Part shown: positions 11,202 to 20,500 of the stretch, one piece after another | Numbering within the stretch: the first letter of the stretch is position 1 | How the letters are laid out: each line of letters opens with the position of its first letter | NCBI GenBank assembly: GCA_026874595.1 | Contig: CM049314.1 | Span: 68,754,300-68,818,299 of the forward strand | From: Sipunculus nudus | Taxonomy: Eukaryota; Annelida; Sipuncula; Golfingiida; Sipunculidae | Reading direction: 5' to 3' | Length of the DNA stretch: 64,000 nucleotides | Program-made: the position numbers and the translations under genes | Notes under the pieces: model-generated | What the model saw: the letters and a program-made list of their open reading frames with translations, nothing else | Told to the model about the DNA's origin: nothing | Database searches by the model: none

Positions 11202-11306
11202 GAAACATTCGACAAGCCATTAAACATAGCACGTGAGACGGGTCAAGAAAAAATGCTACAGGTGTTCCTAAGCGTTGAAGAATTTTTACGTGCTGTTAGG
11301 CCCGAG
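11202..11306 (+). pseudogene. copy 1 ankyrin repeat exon without its acceptor
   Basis: The frame reads ETFDKPLNIARETGQEKMLQ then VFLSVEEFLRAV, matching 62599-62703 in copy 3. There the exon follows CTCTACAG; here it follows TTTCTG, so the AG is missing. An in-exon AG (GACAAG at 11211-11216) would give a shorter 90-nt exon, still in phase. Skipping would also keep the frame. Confidence 0.7.
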
Positions 11307-11476
11307 GTATAAAATATTCTTTTTCCTAAAGGAATGTTCAATATTGATATACTGTCCTTTGGACGTTGTGCATCAATCCAAGTACTAACTCCATATTATT
11401 AAACATCCCTGGTAAATCAATGTTTAGCATTATATAGAATATATAATTTATTTTCATATGTGTCTGCTTATTTCAG

Positions 11477-11575
11477 CTTGGCCGTTTCCTCTTTGATGCT
11501 GTTGGGCTTCAACACGATGGTGCTGCTGCACAGTTCCTTGAACATGGCGCGGATCCAAATGTTGTATCCAGTTTG
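11477..11575 (+). pseudogene. copy 1 ankyrin repeat exon
   Basis: A 99-nt phase 0-0 exon, LGRFLFDAVGLQHDGAAAQF then LEHGADPNVV. Acceptor TTTCAG, donor GTAAGT. The copy 3 exon 62982-63080 is almost identical. Confidence 0.85.
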
Positions 11576-11701
11576 GTAAGTGCACTTTTACGTATCCATC
11601 ATATACAGACACTCAAAGCTACAAGGGTAATATATTTTAATGTGTTTCCTCATTGTTGTAATATAATCTATTTTAACTTATGCTTATGCATTTATTACCA
11701 G

Positions 11702-11806
11702 GGTGGTTTCACGCCGCTCATGGTCGCAGTAGCCTTGGATAATATGGAGAGTGTACAAATATTACTTGACCACGGAGCAAACCCCGAAATTACAGCAAAA
11801 AATCAG
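11702..11806 (+). pseudogene. copy 1 ankyrin repeat exon
   Basis: A 105-nt phase 0-0 exon, GGFTPLMVAVALDNMESVQI then LLDHGANPEITAKNQ, a canonical ankyrin repeat. Acceptor TTACCAG, donor GTATAT. Copy 3 counterpart is 63210-63314 and copy 2 counterpart 23741-23845. Confidence 0.88.
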
Positions 11807-13078
11807 GTATATCATTTATCTTTATTCAAGATTATTCGTTGACAAATTTAATACCTGATTATATTTTATTCATGATTATTCCTTAAAAAGCGGGGTTTAA
11901 ACTTTTAATTGCACATTACACATATTAAATAAAACCATTGAACATCTGCTTAATAATTAGGAATAATTGAAATAAGATTAAGGCATTAACCTCAAGAATA
12001 TATATTAACATATTTGACTGATCAGACAGAAATACATGAGACGTAGTGTAAAAATATACAGTGTATCAGAGATGAAAGATAACTGAGACAAGTAGTAAAC
12101 ATTTAAGGTTTTCTTCCTCTAACTGTTTAATTGTGCGTCCTGTGGACTCAATATTTACAATATGCTAATAAAAAGGATATAGCTAAATAATGACTGCATT
12201 TAGAATTAGCTGCAGACATCTAAGTCTTCAAATCCAGAAATATTAGTTTTAACACACATTGCGACGCACGGAGTAGATAATATCCATTTCCATGAAGACG
12301 TTGTGCAATAGAAACGCCCAGGAAACCTAAATATGTCACATGCTGAGTAAACGCCAGCCTAACTTGCCAGTTGAATCTTACTCACTAAACAAACCTTTAA
12401 ATCATGACTTCAAACAAATAGGCACAACTGTGTATATTATGTATAAATAGAGACTATTGCTGCTAATAGTAATACTCAGTCGAACCACGTTCCAAAATTT
12501 GATGATATTTGCTCTCTACCCATGACAAATTTTGGAATTACATACTCCTTTTATACCGACGTTTATTAGGTACATCCAAAGCAAGATTTTATTCATACAT
12601 AAAACCGCCCAAACAGGTTTTCTGAAAGTTTGGTCTACATATGAGGTTGCAGTCAGAACTACAAACTAATCTAACAAAGTCCGTCATAAGCACCATTTGG
12701 TTCGGAAACGGCCAGTGTACAAGTGTTCACGGCGGCGGTCATAGGCATTGGTTGGTATGAAAAAACTGCAATGTTTCGGTCTATATTTTACAAATGACAG
12801 AAAAAAACACTAGCAAGCTGTGAATACATCTTCTGCAAACTCCAGACTATCACAAACATAAGCATAACGTTTAGAATTAATACTAATAATTATGGCGCGG
12901 AGGAATAAGACAGGGTCTATGTCATTTGGAAAAAAGGGCAGAGATATCGGTGCAGAGATCCCGTAGGATAAAGTATTTAATCTAACATTCTTGATTGCTT
13001 TAAGAACCAGGAATGGAGCCAGTTACCTCGCCATCGTATTTTTATATCTATTTTATAACTTTTCCGTTGTATTTGTAG
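11807..13078. other. intron of copy 1
   Basis: No exon or known element. Several blocks align with the copy 3 intron at the right edge of the window (63315-64000): TTGACTGATCAGA, CATGAAGACGTTGTGCA and CTTCAAACAAA. This shows that the copy 1/copy 3 duplication included introns. Confidence 0.6.
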
Positions 13079-13165
13079 CACACGGCACTGCTCCAAGCCG
13101 CAAAGTTAGGAAGGCAGGATATCATGAACCTCATGCTGCGGTACAGCAGACAGCCGGGCGGTAAG
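13079..13165 (+). pseudogene. copy 1 ankyrin repeat exon
   Basis: The frame HTALLQAAKLGRQDIMNLML then RYSRQPGGK matches the copy 2 exon at 24525-24620 (ETALLGASRLGFSDIVDLLL). Two overlapping donors are possible (GTAAGG at 13161, GTAGGA at 13166); only the second keeps phase 0. The exon has 87 nt. Confidence 0.75.
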
Positions 13166-13276
13166 GTAGGATCCTGTAACTTGTAATCCTGTCTTCTTGG
13201 TGTGCATGGTAGTGATCCTTGTTGAAATTATGAAAAATATTTATATATCAATAAAGGGTTTCCATTTAAATTACTT

Positions 13277-13281
<5 letters not shown>

Positions 13282-13318
<37 letters not shown>
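13282..13318. repeat. (AT)n microsatellite
   Basis: An AT dinucleotide run in the intron after the last convincing ankyrin exon of copy 1. Confidence 0.95.
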
Positions 13319-13319
<1 letters not shown>

Positions 13320-13393
13320 CATGAAAAACATTTGTCATTCGTTTGACCCGCGACTTCTAATAAGGTGAAATTCTTTTTGACCTCCTATCACAG

Positions 13394-13548
13394 GTGTTAG
13401 CGGGGATAAACTCTGAAAGTGAAACTGGTGAATCGCACACCGGTAAGTTTTCTAAAACAATGTTATTTGGTAACTGAACTAAATTTGATTCGTTTGGATA
13501 TACAAACTGTTTTACCATCACAGGTAGAGTATGGTCTACCTGGAGACG
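13394..13548 (+). pseudogene. two candidate short exons at the 3' end of copy 1
   Basis: Two intervals have good splice contexts: 13394-13442 (after TATCACAG, before GTAAGT; VLAGINSESETGESHT) and 13524-13548 (after CATCACAG, before GTAAGC). The peptides resemble nothing recognised and have no partner in copy 2, so they may be chance. Copy 1 shows no SOCS exon before the insertion at 13645. Confidence 0.35.
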
Positions 13549-13644
13549 GTAAGCTAATCACACCAAAGGCGTGCGGATATATCGGAGAGAATTATGCATT
13601 CTTTGTGTATATGAATTCGATTCTGTACGTTTATATATTTTACT

Positions 13645-13955
13645 AAGTTAAGATAAACAGTGACGCCTTTTAGATAGACTAACTAGTTTATTAACACAAG
13701 AGCTTTCGAAGTACAAATACGTCTTCGTCAGGTGGTAATTAGGTGGGAACGTGCACAGAGATTATATATGATGGAACGACAATGTACAGTGTCCATAATG
13801 CCAGAAAAAGTGTATTTACATGCTGATTGGATATTTAGTAATATTATAACCATGTTGCCCTGGGTGGGCGGGGTACAGTGAGTACACATCGCTTCACTCG
13901 GGAATTCGGCGAAACCGAATGAAGGTGGACGTCATCCATATTATGACGTCACGTC
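13645..13955. repeat. left terminal inverted arm of the Penelope-like element
   Basis: Reverse complement of 16839-17149, both 311 bp. On the minus strand it contains CTGACGA ... CTTCGAAAGCTC at 13731-13704, a hammerhead-like core. Confidence 0.85.
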
Positions 13956-14240
13956 GAAGGGTCGCCGGGTCCAAAGTGCGACCCTCCGTGGTACAGCCCG
14001 CCATTTCCAATGATAGTCCCTATCCGAGTCCCCTGTCGAATGCCAGAATCGGTCCGATTAATCGGTCGAGGGTGTGCCGCGAGCCGGATACCCAACCCTA
14101 CCCCCTCTATGAGGGAGGAGGAGGTACGATTTCCCAGTTCTCTGTCCGGCCCAGGAGTTGTGTCTCCCGCCCTGACCATCGGGCCCGTTAGATGTTCCAT
14201 GCTAGGCCGCCGGTATGCAAAGGAAAGAATAAACATAAAC
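13956..14240. other. GC-rich segment inside the Penelope-like element
   Basis: About 285 bp of much higher GC than its surroundings, just inside the left arm, with GGTCGCCGGG, TCGGTCCGATTAATCGGTCG and GAGGGAGGAGG. It has no copy elsewhere in the window and shows no coding signal. It may come from another element or host gene. Confidence 0.4.
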
Positions 14241-14340
14241 GTAAGTAACATAATAAAGCTAAATTAAGAAAAATAAAACAACTGATGGTTATGCAAAAAA
14301 TATTGTAACGGATATAAACAAAATAACAAACGTAGTACTG

Positions 14341-14378
<38 letters not shown>

Positions 14379-14412
14379 TATAAAATTGATAATGATAATA
14401 ATAATAATAATA
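14341..14412. repeat. (AAT)n microsatellite
   Basis: An AAT trinucleotide run with one interruption, inside the Penelope-like element. Confidence 0.95.
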
Positions 14413-15128
14413 CAAATAATAATTATAAAAAAATAATACTTATGAATAAAAATAATAATGATAATGGTATAACAAAAAGTGCACTATAAAGTTTCAACGA
14501 ATAAAGTAATTAAAGTAAAGTAATTGAGAGTGTAAAAAAATTTAAAAAAAAGGGTGATTATTTTGAATAAGATATGTTATACATATTAAACAGTCAAAAG
14601 ATTAGGAGATAATATGTTACCAAAAGTAATACCAATGGTAACGTAATCAGAAACACGGTCAGAAATAATAATAATAGTAATAATAATGATAGTAGGTAGA
14701 CTAATAAATAGAAATAATACTGGGGAAGTATTTGCAGGTTAGGGAGCTTAACATTGTAAAGATGAAAACAAATTGATAAAGCGGAAAAGAAAGAAGTGAC
14801 AGAAATAAAGTAAAAATAAAAAATGGGAAGAAAGAGATATAAAGATCACAAGTGGCTAGCAAGGATTATTTTTATATAGATAATAATGCTTATAGTGTGC
14901 CAGGAAACCTTGGTCTTGATTGAGGCCATTTTGTATACAGTTGAATTTATTAATGAATTTAGATTCCCAATTTTGTCTTAATCTTGTGTCCATGAGATCT
15001 CCCTATAGTATGTGTATCCTCATATGCGCCGCATTGTGTCCAGTTTGTGAGAAGTGTGTTCCCACTGGAGTGAGTCTTTGATTAGAGTTAATAGAGTGCC
15101 TATGGCCATTTATTCTCATGTTTAATCT

Positions 15129-15389
15129 TTAACTAGTTTCGCCGACGTATATGGCTTTCGGACATAAAATACATGTAATCAGGTAAACGGTTCCTTTGCT
15201 AGTGCATGTAAATTTGCCATGTATAGTGCATGTTTTCCCGTTAATTTGAACATTATCGCCTTGGACAATAAGTGGGCACGCAAGGCAGCGTAGTCTTTTA
15301 CATGGAAACGTACCATTTTTAATGTTTTTCGGGGTGATTTTGTATTTTACTAACTGGTTGCGAAGATTTCTTGGTTGTTTATAAGCCAA
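15129..15389 (-). pseudogene. GIY-YIG endonuclease fragment of the Penelope-like element
   Basis: An 86-residue minus-strand frame with paired cysteines (KRLRCLACPL), CTIHGKFTCTSKGTVYLITC, then CPKAIYVGETS. The TVYLITC...AIYVGET pattern is the GIY-YIG nuclease start as found in Penelope-like elements, preceded by the usual Cys-rich linker. The frame breaks after GETS. Confidence 0.8.
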
Positions 15390-16023
15390 TATGGGAGATT
15401 CTGGAAAGATTGTAGAAAGAACAGGGTCCGCGGTTAGAAGGGTTGTAACTCATGTGCAACTCTCTTTAAATGTTTAAGGTGCGGGTGGTAAGTTACAACC
15501 AGTGGTATTCGGTTCAGTTCTTTTTTTCGGGGTTTACTTCAATAAATTTTTACATGGAATTTTGGTGGCTTTGGTTATTTGATTATCTATGTTATGTCGT
15601 TTGTATCCCATGTTGATGAATGCCTTCATTAGTTTTAGTAGCTGTTGATCCCTTTCGGTTTTTTTCTGAGCATATCCTGTTGTTTCTTAGGGCTTGACTA
15701 TAGATGATAGATATGCCGACATGGGGTGGATGAGAGCTTGCAGGATGCATATAGTTGTGGCGATCAGTAGGTTTACGGTAAAGTGAAGTATGGATATTTC
15801 CGTCGGTTAGCTTAATAGTAGTGTCAAGAAAATTAATAGTATTGGTAGAATATTCAAGTTTTAGATTTATGTTAGGTGACTGGTAAACTCATTGTGAAAT
15901 TCTAAAAGTTTATTTTCGCCGTGCTGGGAAATTAGAACAATGTCGTCAATGTATGTTAGATAAATAAGTGGTTAAAGAGATTGATTTGCCAAGAAATCTT
16001 CCTTTAAGGTAATCATAAAGCAA

Positions 16024-16371
16024 TTAGCATATTGTGGTGCCATACGTGTACCCATAGCTGTGCCCATTATTTGGAGATAAATATTTTCCTTGAATTAAAA
16101 AAAAATTGTGTGTGCGGATAAATTCAGCCAAATCAGTGGTTATATCCGGTGTTATGCTATTATGTTTATTATTATTATTATTGAGGAGTTTCATGCATGC
16201 CCTAAGGCCATCCGTGTGAGGTATATTAGTGTTTAAACTTTCGAAGTCCATAGATACCAATAAACTATCTTCTGGAATATTATCGATCATGTTTAGTTTG
16301 TTTAGAAAGTTTTTAGTATCGCCGACATAGCTATTTGAATTTTGAACGATAGGTTTTAGATTGGTTTCCAC
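16024..16371 (-). pseudogene. reverse transcriptase fragment of the Penelope-like element
   Basis: A minus-strand frame contains VGDTKNFLNKL, PEDSLLVSMDFESLNTNIPH (first catalytic Asp region; MDVSSLYTNIPH is usual) and FFLIQGKYLSPNNGHSYG, where G-x-A-M-G is expected. The motifs are degraded. The Y-ADD box is not found in frame. Confidence 0.75.
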
Positions 16372-16653
16372 AAATCCAGAAATTAGTTCAGTAAGAGTTC
16401 CTATACCGGAAACAAATTTGTCTCCCTGGATTGTCTTTTTATGGATTTTAGGGAGCGTGTAAAATATGCCTGGTTTTAGGGTTTCGGGTATATACTTAAA
16501 TAGTTTCAGTTGAATGTGTTTTGGAAAGGTTACAATGAGTTGTTTTAGTTCTTTTGATAATTTTTCAGTTGGATCCCCGTCTAATTTTCTGAAATATTTT
16601 TCATTATCGAGTTGTCGGTAGGTCCTGAATAACAGTGGCGCCTCCTTTATCCT

Positions 16654-16875
16654 TTATAATCTGATGATTATTTCTTTATTATTTTTTAGTGTGGTAATGG
16701 CTTCTTGTTCAAAATTAGTAAGATTATTTGTTGATTGGGTTGTTTTATTTAAAATTTCTGAATTGATCTTATTTCTAAATGTGTTTATATAAATATCTAA
16801 TTTGGGGTTACGTCCTGTCGGGGTGTCCAGATTTTGTTGACGTGACGTCAAAATATGGATGACGTCCACCTTCAT
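16654..16875 (-). pseudogene. N-terminal fragment of the Penelope-like polyprotein
   Basis: A 73-residue minus-strand frame begins MKVDVIHILTSRQQ within the right arm and ends NNKEIIIRL. A frameshifted continuation reads DKGGATVIQD, the motif that precedes the reverse transcriptase domain in Penelope-like elements. Confidence 0.65.
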
Positions 16876-17149
16876 TCAGTTTCGCGGAATTCCCGAGTGA
16901 AGCGATGGGTACTCACTGTACCCCGCTCACCCAGGGCATCATGGTTATAATATTACTAAATATCCAATCAGCATGTAAATACACTTTTTCTGGCATTATG
17001 GACACTATACATTGTCGTTCCTTCATATATAATCTCTGTACACGTTCCCAATTAATTACCATCTGACGAAGAAATCTTTGTACTTCGAAAGCTCGTGTGT
17101 TAATAAACTAGTTAGTCTATCTAAAAGGCGTCACTGTTTATCTTAACTT
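16839..17149. repeat. right terminal inverted arm of the Penelope-like element
   Basis: Mirror copy of 13645-13955. On the plus strand 17063-17090 reads CTGACGA, a hairpin, then CTTCGAAAGC. Confidence 0.85.
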
Positions 17150-17260
17150 TCTCTTCAACTACAGACTAACACGGCTATACCACTTATTACTATATTTTAC
17201 TTATACAAACTGCCTGTCTATAATGTCCCCGAACCCATTCTGTAAAGTTATAAATATTGC

Positions 17261-17552
17261 ATGTATACAGAATACAAGATAATTTTGGAAACAAATGGCG
17301 GAACCTGCCCTGCTACTGTCATCAAAGCATGCAAAAGGCATGTCCAGTTTATCAGCCTTACATATGGGGACCTTGGTAAATCCGTCGTTGAAGCTGGAGT
17401 TATAACAGAAAAAGAAAAACAGCAGCTGTACCGTAAGGATGGAATTGCGTTGTGTAATCATCTCTGTAAAAAGGGCAAACACATCTTTGACAAGTTTGTA
17501 AGATGTCTGGAGAAGGAACAGATGCAGGAAGCTGCGATATTGCAAAAAGCAG
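17261..17552 (+). CDS. copy 2 exon 1: complete CARD
   Basis: It starts at ATG 17261 and ends in phase 1. The frame holds VVEAGVITEKEKQQLYRKDG and LCNHLCKKGKHIFDKFVRCL, helices 2-5 of a CARD, all in one exon, whereas the second CARD is split. The donor GTTGAT is weak. Reading through gives TGA two codons later, so a stand-alone CARD-only product is an alternative. The ATG lies only 60 bp beyond the Penelope-like insertion. Confidence 0.7.
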
Positions 17553-20500
17553 GTTGATATTTGTTTAACACAAAAATCAGGAGGCATATTAACCATTTTT
17601 GTATAAATCCTATTTTCGCATATAGAATAACAGTTGTTTAGATTTTGGTCTAATGTGAAGAAACGAGTTTGATTATGTAAAATTTCATATTATGTACCTA
17701 CCTAACTCTAACCATTGCGTGAAGGATGGGTCGTAGGACCGTATGATATCTTTGGTGTACAGCACACAACAATTCATGTCTGTTTGTGCTGTTATGCCTT
17801 CTGACTGAAAGTCAACTGAGCAAAAGCAATAGTACTTTGTTTGTCGTCCGTCCGTCCATCTGACCTTTTAGCCGTCAGACCTTTCGTTATCAAAGCACAA
17901 ATCGTAAACCCTGGACCTAGAAATACTGATTGACCATCAAGGAGGCCGACACAAATCTCCTCGAAAACCTGAAATTAGGTCACTTCGACCTCATCCTCAG
18001 AGTTATGTGGCTAGTTTATGCACCACAGAATAATTGAATGAATTGCCATGATTTTTGCTTAGCGTATTTAAAAGGGAAAATTTTATCAACTGCTTAAGAC
18101 TGGGGTCACCCTCTATATTTATTCTATTTTTAACACATTTTACCTCTGTTTTTGACACTGCCAAATTACCCCGATGGTTTTAGTTTATAAACAGTAATTT
18201 CATCAAGTGTCCTAATACCTGATGTGTTAGTAATGTATCCATCGCCATACCACTACCCAAATGGGTACACCTTGTTTTCAGTCTGATTGCTTCCCCTAGT
18301 CCCCGTCTTAAGGATATTACTTTTGAAGCACTGTATATTTCCCCTGAAATTTGAAACGCAAGTTTTTTTCCGCCAAATTTTTGAGGAATTTGAAAAACTG
18401 GTGACCTTCATTTTGATATTCAAGGTCAAATCAATTTATGTAAATCCCAATGCTTTTGGATATATTTTTCCATAAATTTCGTATATTTTTTTAGCCGGGT
18501 GCTTGTTGAAGTTCGAAATATGGTAACTTTAACCATGAAATTAAAGGTCAAATCAGTAAAAATTTTGTAAACCCTTAATGTTCTTAAAAGGCTGTCCAAA
18601 CTCAAATGCCACACCTTTCATCTTTCAGCCTCCCTACCAGCTAATCGGGATGAAACCATAATGATTCACGAGGTCAAGGGTCAAAAACCCAGCGTTCACT
18701 TCTATAGAAAGATCGTTTAATGTGTATATGCCATGCTTTTGATCTCAAACCTTCAATCCCTCACGCATGGTTACGTTTTAATAAGAGAAAAATAAATATT
18801 AACTTTGACGTCAAAAGATCAAGGTCATTAAACTCTCCTTTTCTGCAAGCTCCTGGCTACATTTGAAGCCAATCTTTAATCGAAAACCTTACATCCTGCC
18901 CATTTGCCTAAAATAATTACAAAGAACTTCTTTTTATACTCCAAGGGCTTTTTCTAGGCAATGGTTTATATAATAACCAGGAGACTAGTCTTGTAACATG
19001 TTCATACTGAATATATTACAGTTCCTTTTTTTAATAATGAGGCAGATGGTCTCATTTATCATGTACGCAGCATACCGTCCATTGCCTCTCGACAAAATGA
19101 ATATCCGATATCTAAAAACCTTGCTAATTAAATTTCTATCCAATGTTTTTTTTCAGTAGGGAGAGGCGTGAGGCGCTTGAGACTGCATACTGACAAAATA
19201 TTGGGCTTCGAAGAATTATTAAACAGTTCACTTGAATTCACTCAAACTTTAGTTACAAATCTTGAGAAAGCTCAAGTTGATGTTGATAATAAAATAAAAG
19301 CTCGCCTGGTAAGAACAAAAAATTGAATTATCTTTTCTCAGTATCAATCTTGTGACATGAATTCGTAATAAATACATAATTCTCTTAGGTTAACATTTAT
19401 ATTAAGCAGCCTACGGGTTATTAATGATAATTTAACACATTTAACATTTATCTAAATAAAATTCAATTTAAAACTTGAAAATATTTTGCAACTGTTAACT
19501 TCAGACGAACAGATCGGCACTCATTGACATAATGCCATTGGCCTAGCCATAGCTGTTACCGTTTCACTGCCTGAAACTTAGGTGAAAATGGCACACATAT
19601 GAAACGATATCCATGTAATTTAGAATTCACTGCCTCGTATATATGATAAACAAAGAAAAACATTAGTTCTCAATTTTCTTTTTTTGTAGCCATATCAGAA
19701 AAGGGTGAAATATTCGATGTTTGTTAACAGTTTATTGGAAACAGACGAGGAATCATTCGAGGAGTTTATTCAGTGTCTTCATGATAGCCCAGAACTCGGC
19801 CACAGAGTTATCGCCAAACACCTGAGGCAGTTAGGGAATGGAAGTATAACATATCTTACATATATATATTTGTTTTCATGGGCCATTTTGGCCGCAATCT
19901 TGGAATTTAACCAATATAAAGTAACAATATACTTAGTGTGGCCTGTAGTGATTGCGAACATTTTTGTCGAATTCTTCTAAAGCTGCTGCCTAGCGGCAGG
20001 ACCAGATATATTTTACCTCACACTTTGACATGTTTTCTTGTCATTTAAAGGCGATACGACCAAACCAATAACAGCAGAGGTAAGACATTTCTTACATTCT
20101 CAATATATTTCATTTCTCGGAGAGCATAAATTATTGAAGTGGAAGGAATCAAACATATTTCATTTTTAAATTCAGTATACGTTTATTCAATAACAGTTCA
20201 TTTGCCGTCATCAATATACGCATTTAACTATCAAAACATACTTTTTTTAAGTATCAAATGATACACTTGGGTAATTTGACAGCCTTCGTTTTATATCCGA
20301 TATGCTGCAACGTGAACATCAATGCATTACAAGTCTAAAAAGGTATATGAAACAGGCATATACGAGGGGCAAGGGAAAGACTATCAGTATACGCAGCACA
20401 ACGTACATATTTTGTAAATAAAAGGGGCTGAAAAAACTGCATTTTCGTGCTCAAGTTTTAGAGAAATTTGCTCTCACCCGTAAGGAATAAAATAAAAACA

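Larger units (their letters stand above)
815..13548 (+). pseudogene. CARD-CARD-ankyrin gene, copy 1 (5' incomplete, probably decayed)
   Basis: This is the overview of copy 1. Fifteen exons align one for one with copy 3 (43096-63314) and share the same splice phases: a CARD, a second CARD-like unit split over two exons, a family-specific domain, then ankyrin repeats on separate exons of about 99 nt. Lesions seen: the donor after the exon at 1778 is lost (GT to TT, followed by TGA at 1931-1933), there is a 1-nt deletion in the exon at 3858, an in-frame TGA in the exon at 4924, and the acceptor of the exon at 11202 reads TG. No SOCS exon is present before the Penelope-like insertion at 13645. 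It may be a pseudogene, the source of a truncated CARD-only protein, or (less likely) the 5' half of one long gene continuing into copy 2. Confidence 0.7.
13645..17190 (-). mobile_element. Penelope-like element with 311-bp inverted terminal arms
   Basis: The element is bounded by an 11-bp target duplication TATATTTTACT (13634-13644 and 17191-17201). Its arms, 13645-13955 and 16839-17149, are inverted copies of equal length; both contain the first codons of the coding region (MKVDVIHI). Minus-strand coding fragments give DKGGATVIQD, FYTLPKIHK, a reverse-transcriptase palm fragment and a GIY-YIG endonuclease, in Penelope order. Frameshifts and stops show it is dead. The right end has an extra 41 bp with CTACAGACTAACACGGCTA. 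It separates copy 1 from copy 2. Confidence 0.8.

Noticed and set aside
13949-14267. Three overlapping open frames of 85-100 codons
   Set aside because: They arise from the GC-rich segment in the Penelope-like element, in several frames on both strands, with no domain and no splice context.
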